A stretch of DNA of 64,000 nt from an uncultured Oscillospiraceae bacterium (GTDB lineage: Bacteria; Bacillota; Clostridia; Oscillospirales; Oscillospiraceae), in NCBI GenBank assembly GCA_934597255.1, contig CAKTQV010000005.1:62001-126000 (forward strand), given 5' to 3'. The notes under the pieces were generated by a model. The model was given only the letters and a program-made list of their open reading frames with translations, searched no databases and was not told the DNA's origin. This document shows positions 25,775 through 33,174 of this stretch, piece by piece (positions within the stretch are counted from its first letter, which is position 1; every line of letters starts with the position of its first letter). A program made the translations under genes and the position numbers.

Positions 25775-26449
25775 ATGAGCATTAAAGATATTAACAATGA
25801 TCCGAAGCGGGTCAAAATGTGGCTCGACAGGGAAAAGGCCGCAGAGGAACAATACCGCAGGGACAACCCCGATTCTTTAATTCCTCTTTTTGTAAAGGAA
25901 TTAAGAGAGCTGGGCTTTGAATTTGAAACCGCCAATCAGGCGGTCGGGCTCCTCCCGAAACACAAAAAAGCAATAGTACCTGTGGCCGTCAAATATTATC
26001 GGCTTGCAAAAGAGCTTGAAAAACCAAACGAACAAAACTATTTTCTGAGCTTTCTTCATATCAAAGGCCTTGATGATGTTGTTCCCATGCTGCTTGAGGA
26101 CTATTACTCTGAGAAAACCGAAGATCTGACCCGCTGGTTCATATCGGACTGTATTTATCAAATACGGGCCAGGAATTTTGTAAAAGAATACCTGGACATT
26201 GTTTCAAGCCGGAAGTTCGGCCAAAACAGGCAAATGATCGTTTTGCTTCTTGGGAAGCTGAAGGAAGAGAGTGCCGTTCCGGTTTTAATTGATCTGTTGG
26301 AAGACGAAGACGTTCGATTGCACGCCATCTGCGCGCTGGGTCAATTTAAGCGGGAAGAGTTTCGCCGTTACTTTGAGCGATTCCAGGATTCTGCACACCC
26401 CGGCTGGCGCAAATATGCCAGATCCGCCATAAAAAAGCTGGATGGATAG
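25775..26449 (+). CDS. HEAT-repeat protein, probable immunity partner of the Rhs tip
   Basis: A 224-residue all-helical protein. The C-terminal half has HEAT-like repeats (MIVLLLGKLKEESAVPVLID, LLEDEDVRLHAICALGQFK). GAGGAGAG at the toxin stop is 7-8 nt before ATG 25775, so toxin and this gene are tightly linked. HEAT proteins are known immunity partners for several polymorphic toxins, so neutralisation of the nuclease tip is the likely role. The direct pairing is inferred from adjacency. Confidence 0.75.
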   Translation: MSIKDINNDPKRVKMWLDREKAAEEQYRRDNPDSLIPLFVKELRELGFEFETANQAVGLLPKHKKAIVPVAVKYYRLAKELEKPNEQNYFLSFLHIKGLDDVVPMLLEDYYSEKTEDLTRWFISDCIYQIRARNFVKEYLDIVSSRKFGQNRQMIVLLLGKLKEESAVPVLIDLLEDEDVRLHAICALGQFKREEFRRYFERFQDSAHPGWRKYARSAIKKLDG

Positions 26450-26485
26450 CTTCTGTATTCCTGTGGATTTTCGGAGGGGTCCGGT

Positions 26486-27037
26486 TTGAAAAAAAGACAA
26501 ATGACTATTGAAGAACATAAAATTGCCCCCGGCGCCCACACCATAACAGTCAGCAATGCTCGTTATCAGGAAGGTTTTCCAGACGCCATCGAAAAGATTA
26601 TGAAAGTCTTCCTGGCCGATAAGGAGGTGTTTTTCGGCTTTTGCAGAACAGATGGCCTGAATTTAACACGAAAACAACAGAAAAAGCTCGAAAATGAGAT
26701 CCCGGCATTCTTTCAAAAAACCGGTAATTTTCAAAGCCTGAGTGAATATTTGACAGCGGCAAGAACCCGGTTAGATGATCACAGCTGCCGCTATATACCG
26801 TTAATTTTTGATTATTACCTTGAAACTATAATGTTTAACCCTGAGGTGGACTGGGAAATTTTTAAGCAATACCATTCCAATTATCAAAAGCACAGACTTG
26901 ATGAAATGATTCTTGATCATTTTGCCGAAATGCTGTTTTACTATTTTGACAGCGGGGATCTTTTGATTTGCTTTAATCCGCAAATGTATAGTCCTGGGGC
27001 GGTCAGAAGTATGATCGAGCGGGCCTTTGGCGTGTAG
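26486..27037 (+). CDS. Hypothetical soluble protein, island gene 7
   Basis: A 183-residue, mainly helical protein of no family I recognise (motifs KEVFFGFCRTDGLNLTRKQQ; FDYYLETIMFNPEVDWEIF). I chose the TTG at 26486 because GGAGG lies 7 nt before it, while the ATG at 26501 is too far from that site. It is 36 nt after the HEAT gene, so it is probably co-transcribed. Confidence 0.65.
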   Translation: MKKRQMTIEEHKIAPGAHTITVSNARYQEGFPDAIEKIMKVFLADKEVFFGFCRTDGLNLTRKQQKKLENEIPAFFQKTGNFQSLSEYLTAARTRLDDHSCRYIPLIFDYYLETIMFNPEVDWEIFKQYHSNYQKHRLDEMILDHFAEMLFYYFDSGDLLICFNPQMYSPGAVRSMIERAFGV

Positions 27038-27061
27038 TTTTTTTGGGGGGGGCGAAGGCAT
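27038..27061 (+). repeat. T7-G8 homopolymer tract between island genes
   Basis: Seven T (27038-27044) and eight G (27045-27052) fill most of the 24 nt between a stop codon and the next TTG start. Such tracts change length easily and here sit in the ribosome-binding region. Confidence 0.7.
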
Positions 27062-27304
27062 TTGACAAGAACTGAATTCCTGGAGCTGCTGAAAAAATAT
27101 AACATCAACGAAAGACTTGTGGTGTTTGATGACGCTATGGCAGAGGGGTATTGCGTTAGAAAAAACCATTTTCGCTGGGAAGTCTTTTTCCGGGAAAGAG
27201 GCGAAGAATACGATTGCATCGGCTTTCCGTCCGAAAGCAATGCGCTGCAATACCTGTTTGATACGCTTTGCAGCGTATACGCAAAAAAGGGATCCAAAAA
27301 ATGA
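27062..27304 (+). CDS. Small hypothetical protein, island gene 8
   Basis: An 80-residue protein with a helix then strands (VVFDDAMAEGYCVRKNHFRW; YDCIGFPSESNALQYLFD). The pattern is like several small immunity proteins but I cannot name a family. The TTG start has a poor GAAGG nearby. Its stop overlaps the next start by ATGA. Confidence 0.6.
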   Translation: MTRTEFLELLKKYNINERLVVFDDAMAEGYCVRKNHFRWEVFFRERGEEYDCIGFPSESNALQYLFDTLCSVYAKKGSKK

Positions 27305-27585
27305 AAAATCTCACTAAATTCATCATTGATCAGTCCATATTTCTTGTGCTTGGCATTGTATCAATAATAGGTCTCTATATTATCAGCGGTCCTGTTTTTA
27401 CCTTGATCTCCAGCATTTTAATAATAATACCACCTTTTGCCTATCTTTGCCGGCGAACCCTTTTACTTCCGCTTGACCTGATTTTAGGCAAGGTCACCCA
27501 GACGGCCTACTTTAGAGACCAATGGCTTCCTGAGGATTTGGACTTCTTTAAAAATATGTATTGCCGCCAATGGAAGTTCCAATAA
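27301..27585 (+). CDS. Two-helix membrane protein, possibly truncated, island gene 9
   Basis: A 94-residue protein with hydrophobic helices near 12-30 and 33-52 and a soluble tail (LGKVTQTAYFRDQWLPEDLD). It starts at ATG 27301, overlapping the previous stop by four bases, so the two are coupled. The TAA at 27583-27585 may be premature: the same frame stays open through 27744 and reads protein-like (ALWLLAPIVFTAEDVDKIVP). Confidence 0.6.
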   Translation: MKNLTKFIIDQSIFLVLGIVSIIGLYIISGPVFTLISSILIIIPPFAYLCRRTLLLPLDLILGKVTQTAYFRDQWLPEDLDFFKNMYCRQWKFQ

Positions 27586-27744
27586 AAAAATAAAAATGGC
27601 CAGAATGGTCAGGCGCTTTGGCTATTAGCTCCTATTGTTTTCACGGCAGAGGACGTAGATAAGATCGTTCCTCCCCCAAAAGACGTGCTGCTTAGACTCA
27701 GCTACTTCAGATTCTCAAAAATTTTGTTAGAATGGAGTATGGAC
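27586..27744 (+). other. In-frame open extension after the stop of island gene 9
   Basis: No stop occurs in the frame of 27301-27585 from 27586 into the next gene, and part of it reads like protein. It may be the severed 3' part of that gene. It also carries the GGAG ribosome site (27734-27737) of the next gene. Confidence 0.35.
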
Positions 27745-28308
27745 ATGGACAACGAGAAGAATGGTAATACTACCAAGTCAAGTCTTAGTAATGGATTAAT
27801 GACAGATATCTCACTTGCAACTGGTCGGCCTGGTGATAAGCTATTGCGAGCGATAGTAAATGATGTTACGAAATCTGCCCCAAGGAGCGCTTTGTCCTCA
27901 TTGGAAAAACTTGTCGAGTATTCTAATCAATTTTCAACCTTGGATGGATTAATAAGAGCCTATTTTAACCCAGTAATTGAAAAGAACAAGGGAAGTCAGG
28001 AGACCATGTATCTTATTTCAATAACCACGATCTGGATCGCCCTTTTTACAAGGCCTATCGATTCGGCCAAACTTCAAGCCGACCGCCTTATTAAGGCAAA
28101 AAGAGAGTTTCAAATCTGCATGCTATACTATTGCTTTGGACTGCTTACTGGCACAATTCCTTGTAAAGGTGTTAGATTTGCCGCGAAGCATCGGTTCAGT
28201 TGGAAAAAAATCCTCACAATTCAAGACGATGAATGGTGTATAAAACTGGCTAACGCCCTTATGGCCCATTTCGGCCTGGAGTATGCTCTGGCCGATAAAC
28301 TGGTTTAG
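27745..28308 (+). CDS. Hypothetical soluble protein, island gene 10
   Basis: A 187-residue mostly helical protein with no recognised family (GRPGDKLLRAIVNDVTKSAP; SITTIWIALFTRPIDSAKL; DRLIKAKREFQICMLYYC). I chose ATG 27745, 7 nt after GGAG; ATG 27739 is too close. Possibly another immunity protein. Confidence 0.6.
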   Translation: MDNEKNGNTTKSSLSNGLMTDISLATGRPGDKLLRAIVNDVTKSAPRSALSSLEKLVEYSNQFSTLDGLIRAYFNPVIEKNKGSQETMYLISITTIWIALFTRPIDSAKLQADRLIKAKREFQICMLYYCFGLLTGTIPCKGVRFAAKHRFSWKKILTIQDDEWCIKLANALMAHFGLEYALADKLV

Positions 28309-28589
28309 CCAAACGGTATTATCAAATGAGCGCAGAACGAGAGATCAAAAGAATACATCCATATTCGGCCGCTACCATTGAGCCTCTTGAGAGGCGCTTT
28401 CGAAAATGGCTGGCGCTGGATGGAAACTGAAGTCCGTGAAGCGTTGGCGTTTTTCATTCGTTAAATGCCAGCGTTCTGTACGCCGGTATTTTATGTATTT
28501 AAGCCTTGATGCAGGCAACGGCTTCGTGGATGAATTCTCCTTGGGAATACCAAGTATCAATACCATCGCGCATTCGGGAGGTAACAAAT
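28309..28589 (+). other. Gap with gene scraps
   Basis: There is no supported gene. A 34-codon ORF at 28326-28430 without a ribosome site and an overlapping frame ending GWRWMETEVREALAFFIR both read protein-like, suggesting decayed immunity genes. A strong GGGAGG at 28576-28581 belongs to the next gene. Confidence 0.4.
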
Positions 28590-29025
28590 GTGAAGGATCA
28601 ATTGATGAAGGAACAATTGATTGCCATCCTCTTACTATATCCTGTTTTTTTCTTTTATATTCGCAGCTTTTTGTCTAGTGAAATACTGTATCAACTCAAC
28701 AACAGCGCCTATAAAAAGCGAAAAAAAAGGACAGACTTTTATCGAATGGTTGTTCTACAGCAGATTTAGAGGAGAAATACCTAAGATACTGCGTGTGCTC
28801 TATTATTCTGTATTGATTATCCACCCAGCTGGAGCAATTGCTTGTCTGCTCGTACATATTACAATGGGTTCATTGAATATTGGCAGAATAATACTAATTG
28901 GTATAGCTGCATTTGATAGTATATGGAAGTTAGCAATCGACTTGCTTTTTTGGCAGAACCGCCCCGGCTGGGCGTTTGAACGATGGATCACAAAAAAGCG
29001 TGGTCAAAGGAAAAGAAGGAAATAG
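28590..29025 (+). pseudogene. Membrane protein gene frameshifted at an A8 run, island gene 11
   Basis: GTG 28590 has GGGAGG exactly 8 nt upstream and opens a frame (KDQLMKEQLIAILLLYPVFF) that stops at 28769. From 28621 the +1-offset frame is open to 29025 and reads FIEWLFYSRFRGEIPKILRV, followed by two hydrophobic helices and a basic tail. The frames join seamlessly if one A is removed from the eight-A run at 28721-28728. The full product would be about 144 residues. This is an indel, sequencing error, slippage or phase variation; the sequence alone does not decide. Confidence 0.6.
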
Positions 29026-29070
29026 TTGGAACATCCCGCCAGTATGTATATTACCAGTGAGGAAATGTGT

Positions 29071-29400
29071 ATGAAACGATTGTCCAAAGAAGAGGCAAGT
29101 ACGGTCAAAGAATTCCTGAAAGTCCCTATTCCTGCGTATATCCTTGCATATAGTGACGGACAATTTGACCTTTTGGACTGTTACGAGGTGGCATTTACTT
29201 TTGCCATCGACCTGCTGAGAGGAGGAAAGGTGGATCCAAATGCATCACCATGGGGCGATGGCCAAAGTGTAATATTTGACCCAGGCTATGCCAGGTTATT
29301 ATTAAATATCCGACACGCCAATTTAAGCGCAGATGTCAACAATTATTGCGATTTGTTTTTAAAAGTTCTGGCTCTTTTTAAGGCCCATCTTGTGTCGTGA
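29071..29400 (+). CDS. Small hypothetical protein, island gene 12
   Basis: A 109-residue soluble protein (KEEASTVKEFLKVPIPAYIL; YCDLFLKVLALFKAH). I chose ATG 29071, 8 nt after GAGG, over upstream ATGs. No family is recognised. It lies 45 nt after the broken membrane gene. Confidence 0.6.
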   Translation: MKRLSKEEASTVKEFLKVPIPAYILAYSDGQFDLLDCYEVAFTFAIDLLRGGKVDPNASPWGDGQSVIFDPGYARLLLNIRHANLSADVNNYCDLFLKVLALFKAHLVS

Positions 29401-29448
29401 ATTTTGCCAATCGAAATTCTTCCGTATTGAAGCATACATACAACCACT

Positions 29449-29703
29449 ATGATAAGAGAAGCAAAAGTAATCGATATTATAAACAAGTATTTAAAATGCG
29501 CTCATGAATCCGATATTCATCGATATTATCCAGTTGCTGCATCCCAAATTTACGATGACAAGCAATTATGTGAGCGGATAATCGACTTTCTAGGGGATAT
29601 ATATATTGGCTCCGGCCTGGATGTGAACTATGAGGAAAATACAACCGGTGCAGAAATTCAGGATGCAATTACTTTTCTGGCCTTTTGCAACGGGAACGCA
29701 TAG
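29449..29703 (+). CDS. Small hypothetical protein, island gene 13
   Basis: An 84-residue acidic protein (IREAKVIDIINKYLKCAHES; ENTTGAEIQDAITFLAF). No ribosome site precedes ATG 29449, so it may be a truncated or poorly expressed gene. No recognised family. Confidence 0.45.
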   Translation: MIREAKVIDIINKYLKCAHESDIHRYYPVAASQIYDDKQLCERIIDFLGDIYIGSGLDVNYEENTTGAEIQDAITFLAFCNGNA

Positions 29704-29743
29704 GCTTACGACTGCGACCTTGGATAACCGAAGGAGAGAACAC

Positions 29744-30172
29744 ATGTGGAACGAAATTGAAAACGAAAAAGATTTAAACCGTTTTATGGATACTGTGTGC
29801 TGGTTTCACGACAGTTGTTTAAAGGAGCTTAAATACATCAGCGGTGCATATGTAAATGAAGAATTGAGTATGCTTCCAGTTAATACGCAAAGAATATTGA
29901 ACATGATCATTCAACGGCAGTTTGAAAACCCATCTGTGGTTGAAATGCAATTTGTGGGACTAAAGTATTTAAAACTCTTTCCAACCGACGAAAGCTATAC
30001 CTGTGAAATTCTGGATACGACTATGATTTTAGAAGAAGATCGCGTTTATTGGTGTGATTGCGGCGGGTTATCCGTAAAGGATATGGAAAACTACACAGGC
30101 ACTGCAATATGTGCATCAAAGGTTCGGTGGAGAGCCGTGGATGAATATATTGGCCCAAAAGAAATTTATTGA
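29744..30172 (+). CDS. Probable immunity-type protein, island gene 14
   Basis: A 142-residue protein starting WNEIENEKDLNRFMDTVCWF and continuing HDSCLKELKYISGAYV, with a C-terminal Trp/Cys-rich part (YWCDCGGLSVKDMENY; ICASKVRWRAVDEYIG). I recall similar proteins as common small genes next to Rhs or LXG toxin genes in clostridia, but cannot name a family. AAGGAG lies 8-9 nt before ATG 29744. It is the last intact gene of the island. Confidence 0.7.
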   Translation: MWNEIENEKDLNRFMDTVCWFHDSCLKELKYISGAYVNEELSMLPVNTQRILNMIIQRQFENPSVVEMQFVGLKYLKLFPTDESYTCEILDTTMILEEDRVYWCDCGGLSVKDMENYTGTAICASKVRWRAVDEYIGPKEIY

Positions 30173-30361
30173 ACATTTAAGCAAAATTGAGAAAATGTAA
30201 GAGTTAAAACGGCTTCCGTAAGTTCCGTCCACGCGTTATGGTATCACAAAGGCGTTGCTTCCCCGTACATAGCTGACGCAATACAGGCAATTCGGAACGG
30301 GACCCGGCCGCTGCGCGCAGGTTCAAACGCTGACCACAAAAAAATATCAGGAGTGTGAAAT
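30173..30361 (+). other. Right edge of the island, gene scrap
   Basis: A start-less open frame ending at 30359 reads SVHALWYHKGVASPYIAD and AIQAIRNGTRPLRAGSN, GC-richer than the island, which suggests the tail of a lost gene. AGGAG at 30347 serves the ArsC-like gene. No direct repeat or attachment site was seen. Confidence 0.4.
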
Positions 30362-30718
30362 ATGACCTTTATCGCTTACCCCAAATGCACCACCTGCCAG
30401 AAGGCGCGAAAGTGGCTGGACGAGCGCCAGATCGCCTATGAATTCCGCGACATCAAGCTGGACAACCCCAGCTATGACGAGCTGGCCGCGTGGTACCGGC
30501 GCAGCGGCCTGCCGCTGAAGAAATTTTTCAACACCAGCGGCCTGCTGTATAAGTCCATGGGACTGAAGGACAAGCTGCCCGGCATGGGTGAGGACGAGAT
30601 GCTGAAGCTTCTCGCCGCGGACGGCATGCTGGTCAGGCGCCCGCTGCTGATAAGCGACGATTTCGTTCTCGTGGGTTTCGGGGAAGCCGCGTGGGCGGCG
30701 AAACTGAAAACCGAATAA
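30362..30718 (+). CDS. ArsC/Spx/YffB-family reductase-like protein
   Basis: A 118-residue thioredoxin-fold protein of the ArsC/Spx family. It opens FIAYPKCTTCQKARKWL with a CxxC pair at about residues 9-12 and keeps the second family box (FFNTSGLLYKSMGL) and LVRRPLLISDDFVLVGF near the end. Whether it reduces arsenate, acts as a glutaredoxin-like enzyme or is regulatory is open; no ars genes flank it. AGGAG lies 10 nt before ATG 30362. It is GC-rich again and marks the return to the chromosome. Confidence 0.88.
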   Translation: MTFIAYPKCTTCQKARKWLDERQIAYEFRDIKLDNPSYDELAAWYRRSGLPLKKFFNTSGLLYKSMGLKDKLPGMGEDEMLKLLAADGMLVRRPLLISDDFVLVGFGEAAWAAKLKTE

Positions 30719-30840
30719 TGGCCGCCCGTCCGGCGCCCTCCCTTTGGCTGCGCTGAAATCAAAGCGCGCTCAGGCGGGAAGGGCTCTATGCCGGAACCGG
30801 CATTCCACTTCCGGAACAGGAAATATTTTCCCCGCACAAA

Positions 30841-30888
30841 CAGCAAAAAGCCTTGATGCTCCCGGAAAAACCAGGTTCATCAAGGCTT
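30841..30888 (-). terminator. Terminator of the tRNA-Leu gene
   Basis: Stem 30848-30858 with 30878-30888 (11 bp), tail TTTTGCTG on the minus strand, 10 nt past the tRNA 3' end. Confidence 0.8.
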
Positions 30889-30900
30889 CCTGCTTCGTGG

Positions 30901-30983
30901 TGCCGGTGGCGGGACTTGAACCCGCACGCCTCATCGGCAACGGATTTTGAATCCGCCTCGTCTGCCAATTCCAACACACCGGC
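30901..30983 (-). tRNA. tRNA-Leu (CAA anticodon)
   Basis: An 83-nt class II tRNA. The 7-bp acceptor stem GCCGGTG/CACCGGC, discriminator A, anticodon loop TTCAAAA (anticodon CAA), a long variable arm and the GGTTCAAGTCC T-arm are all present. CCA is encoded at 30898-30900. Confidence 0.96.
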
Positions 30984-31026
30984 GCAGCAGGGCTTATTAT
31001 ATACGACGCGCGCCGCAAAATCAAGC

Positions 31027-31062
31027 GCGGAAAAAGCCGCCGCGGGAAATTCCCGCGGCGGC
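31027..31062 (-). terminator. Terminator of hsp20
   Basis: Stem of up to 13 bp (31036-31048 with 31050-31062), followed on the minus strand by TTTTTCCGC, 20 nt after the stop at 31082. Confidence 0.88.
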
Positions 31063-31081
31063 CCGGATCTTCATCGATCCA

Positions 31082-31498
31082 TCAGCCCTCGATGGCGATA
31101 TATTTCTTTTCCTCCACCTGAGGCACCGGCTGCTTCTTCGGCACCGCGATGGTCAGAACACCGTTTTCAAAGCGCGCCTTGATATCCTGCTCCGTCACGT
31201 CCTCGCCGACATAGAAGTTGCGGCTGAACGAACCGGAGAAACGCTCGCGGCGGAGATAACGGCCCTTCTTGTCCTTTTCCTCGTTGTCATAGCCGGTCTT
31301 GGCGCTGACGGTCAGATAGCCGTCCTTAAGCTCGACCTGCATGTCCTCCTTCTTCACGCCGGGCATATCAATGTCCAGCACATAGCCGTCGTCGTGTTCC
31401 TGAACGTCGGTCTTCATCAGATCCGCGCGGGGCGCCGGCATACGAGGCGCATCGAAAAAGTCATCAAAGAAATCCTTACCGAAAATAGGCATCAACAT
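31082..31498 (-). CDS. Hsp20/alpha-crystallin family small heat-shock protein
   Basis: A 138-residue holdase chaperone. After a short N-terminal segment (FDDFFDAP), the alpha-crystallin domain covers about residues 28-125, with VLDIDMPGVKKEDMQVELKD, RRERFSGSFSRNFYV and the near-terminal FENGVLTIAVPKK box (the A-x-x-x-NGVL motif). GGAG lies 8-9 nt before ATG 31498. Its regulation is directly visible: a CIRCE operator overlaps a consensus promoter upstream, so HrcA repression and induction by heat or misfolded protein are expected. Confidence 0.93.
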   Translation of the reverse strand: MLMPIFGKDFFDDFFDAPRMPAPRADLMKTDVQEHDDGYVLDIDMPGVKKEDMQVELKDGYLTVSAKTGYDNEEKDKKGRYLRRERFSGSFSRNFYVGEDVTEQDIKARFENGVLTIAVPKKQPVPQVEEKKYIAIEG

Positions 31499-31575
31499 AT
31501 ATGATCGCTCCTTCCAAAGCTTTGTTCAAATTCCCGGACTTCGGGACATCTCTGTTTTTCCCTCCGTCTGATTGT

Positions 31576-31603
31576 ATTATACCACGATTTTTAGCACTGT
31601 CAA
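31576..31603 (-). promoter_or_regulatory. Sigma-A promoter of hsp20
   Basis: A perfect TTGACA (31598-31603), 16-nt spacer and a perfect TATAAT (31576-31581) on the minus strand. The -35 box lies inside the CIRCE element. Confidence 0.88.
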
Positions 31604-31617
31604 TAGGAGAGTGCTAA
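31591..31617. promoter_or_regulatory. CIRCE operator (HrcA binding site)
   Basis: TTAGCACTG, nine bases, GAGTGCTAA: the 9-9-9 inverted repeat of CIRCE with a single deviation from TTAGCACTC. It overlaps the hsp20 promoter. Confidence 0.92.
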
Positions 31618-31675
31618 TTTTTTAAAATTTTTATTTCTTTTGTTCTCCGCTTTATATATTGTGTTGATCGCATTT

Positions 31676-33007
31676 TCATTCTTCGCCGGTCTCTGTCCCG
31701 GCATCCGGCTGCTTCCGCAGCTCCGCGCGCGCGATCTGGTGGCCGCGGACCTCGCGGATATGGATGCGCAGCCCGGCCGCGTCCAGGCAGATATCCTGCG
31801 GCCCGTCCTCCGGGATCATGCCGAGCGCGTCGAAAACAAGGCCCGTGAGCGTATCGTGCTCCCGCACCCCGAGATCCACGCCCAGCGCCCTCTCAATGTC
31901 GTCGAGCGCCGCGTTCCCCGCCGTCTCCAGACTTCCGTCCGCCCGCTTCCGGATCACCGGCTCGTTCCCGGCGCCTTCGTCAAACGCGCCCACGAGCTGC
32001 CCGATCAGGTCGTTGAGCGTAACGATTCCGACCATGCCCCCATACTCATCCAGCACCACGGCCATGCCGCTTCTCCCGCTCCGCATATTGCGGAAAAGCA
32101 CGTCCGCCTTCACGCTTTCCGGCACAAAATAGGCCGGCTTCACCGCGGCGGCCAGGACGCTTTCACGGCTTTTGTCGTTCAGGCGGAAATAATCCCGCGC
32201 ATCCAGTATGCCGATCACCTTATCCGGAGAATCCTCGCAGACCGGGTAGCGCGTGTGGCGCGTTCCGTGGATGGTCGCCTCCCAGGTGTCCATCGGCTCG
32301 TCAAGCCACAGCAGGTCTACCTCCGTCCGATGCGTGGCGATCTCCCCGGCCGTGAGATCGTCAAATTCAAACACATTCTGAATAAAGGTCTGCTCCTCGC
32401 GGTCAATGCCGCCCTGTTCCCCGCTGGCCTCCACCATCATGCGGATGTCCGCCTCGCCCGGCGTTTCATTTATCTCCCCCGGATCGACGCCCAGCAGCCG
32501 CAAAACGGCGTTCGTCGACACGGAGAGCAGCCATACGATGGGCGCAAAAAGCCTGGATATCGCCGTGATAACGCCGGACACGCCCAGGGCGACCGCCTCG
32601 GCGTTTTTCATGGCGATGCGCTTGGGCACAAGCTCGCCGAAGATCAGCGTGAAATAGGACAGTATCAGCGTGATGACGACGACGGCGATCGCCTCCAGCG
32701 TCCCTCTGGACGCGCCGACGCCCAGGCCGATCAGCCAGTCGGCCAGCCGGCCGGAAAAATTCTCGGCGGCAAAGGCGCTGCCCAGAAAGCCCGACAGCGT
32801 GATAGCCACCTGTATGGTCGCCAGAAATTTTTCCGGCTGCGCCATCAGCCGTCCGAGCCGCCGCGCCTTTTTGCTTCCCTCCGCGCCGAGCTTTTCAACG
32901 CGAAGCGCGTTGGCCGACAGCACGGCGATCTCCGCGCAGGCAAACACCGCGTTGAGTAAAATGAGCACAAGCTGTAAAAGCAGCATCCATCCGATCGAGT
33001 TTTTCAA
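31676..33007 (-). CDS. CNNM/HlyC-CorC family membrane protein, probable Mg2+ efflux protein
   Basis: A 443-residue protein in the standard order: CNNM transmembrane domain (about 1-190; ILLNAVFACAEIAVLSAN, FGELVPKRIAMKNAE), CBS pair (about 200-330; TRYPVCEDSPDKVIGILDAR, VLDEYGGMVGIVTLNDLIGQ), and a CorC_HlyC domain (about 345-430). Relatives in Firmicutes (MpfA, YhdP) export Mg2+. I chose TTG 33007 behind AAAGGA (TTG 33010 is also possible). Both TTGs overlap the stop of a 47-codon leader ORF, implying translational coupling. Transcription is from the consensus promoter at 33175-33203. Confidence 0.88.
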   Translation of the reverse strand: MKNSIGWMLLLQLVLILLNAVFACAEIAVLSANALRVEKLGAEGSKKARRLGRLMAQPEKFLATIQVAITLSGFLGSAFAAENFSGRLADWLIGLGVGASRGTLEAIAVVVITLILSYFTLIFGELVPKRIAMKNAEAVALGVSGVITAISRLFAPIVWLLSVSTNAVLRLLGVDPGEINETPGEADIRMMVEASGEQGGIDREEQTFIQNVFEFDDLTAGEIATHRTEVDLLWLDEPMDTWEATIHGTRHTRYPVCEDSPDKVIGILDARDYFRLNDKSRESVLAAAVKPAYFVPESVKADVLFRNMRSGRSGMAVVLDEYGGMVGIVTLNDLIGQLVGAFDEGAGNEPVIRKRADGSLETAGNAALDDIERALGVDLGVREHDTLTGLVFDALGMIPEDGPQDICLDAAGLRIHIREVRGHQIARAELRKQPDAGTETGEE

Positions 33008-33147
33008 CAAGATTTCCTTTCCTGCGCAAACGCGCAAAGGCACGGCCTGTACGCGATCGCACAAGCCATGCCTTTTATTCTTTTTCTTTCTGTTATTTTC
33101 TGATTTCGGTTTCGTTCAGGGTCCGCGTCGCCGCTGTCGGTATCCAT
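33004..33147 (-). CDS. Leader ORF overlapping the CNNM/CorC gene
   Basis: A 47-codon ORF starting at ATG 33147, 5 nt after GGGAGG, and ending TGA at 33006-33004, inside the TTG TTG start region of the CNNM gene. It opens with acidic MDTDSGDADPE, continues with basic residues (RNRNQKITERKRIKG) and ends with several Cys. The order of acidic/proline residues followed by basic ones recalls MgtL-type leader peptides. It occupies nearly the whole 5' leader. I infer a regulatory peptide; there is no homology evidence. Confidence 0.55.
   Translation of the reverse strand: MDTDSGDADPERNRNQKITERKRIKGMACAIAYRPCLCAFAQERKSC
33038..33075 (-). other. Hairpin inside the leader ORF
   Basis: An imperfect stem (GGCATGGCTTGT against ACAGGCCGTGCC) lies in the second half of the leader ORF. 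It has T-rich sequence on the plus-strand side and TTTGCG on the minus-strand side, so it could attenuate or simply mask the CNNM ribosome site. Confidence 0.4.
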
Positions 33148-33174
33148 TGCATCCTCCCGGGCGTAATTGCGCCC

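Larger units (their letters stand above)
22073..30361. other. AT-rich polymorphic-toxin/immunity island
   Basis: Base composition changes abruptly from the GC-rich chromosome to AT-rich DNA just after the def promoter and back before the ArsC-like gene. All genes inside run on the plus strand, are mostly 80-220 codons long and share no family with each other. One carries an Rhs core with a toxin tip. No integrase, transposase, or flanking repeat was seen. Confidence 0.75.

Noticed and set aside
28506..28769. A separate 87-codon gene starting at 28506.
   Set aside because: The strong ribosome site points to GTG 28590, and the frame fits better as the first part of the frameshifted membrane gene.
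30901..30983. tRNA-Leu as integration site of the neighbouring AT-rich island.
   Set aside because: The ArsC-like gene and GC-rich DNA lie between them, no duplicated tRNA 3' end was seen at the other border, and no integrase is present.
32400..32440. EASGEQGG in the CNNM/CorC protein as a further copy of the SGE linker.
   Set aside because: It is part of the conserved acidic turn before the CBS pair in this family and is not a low-complexity linker.
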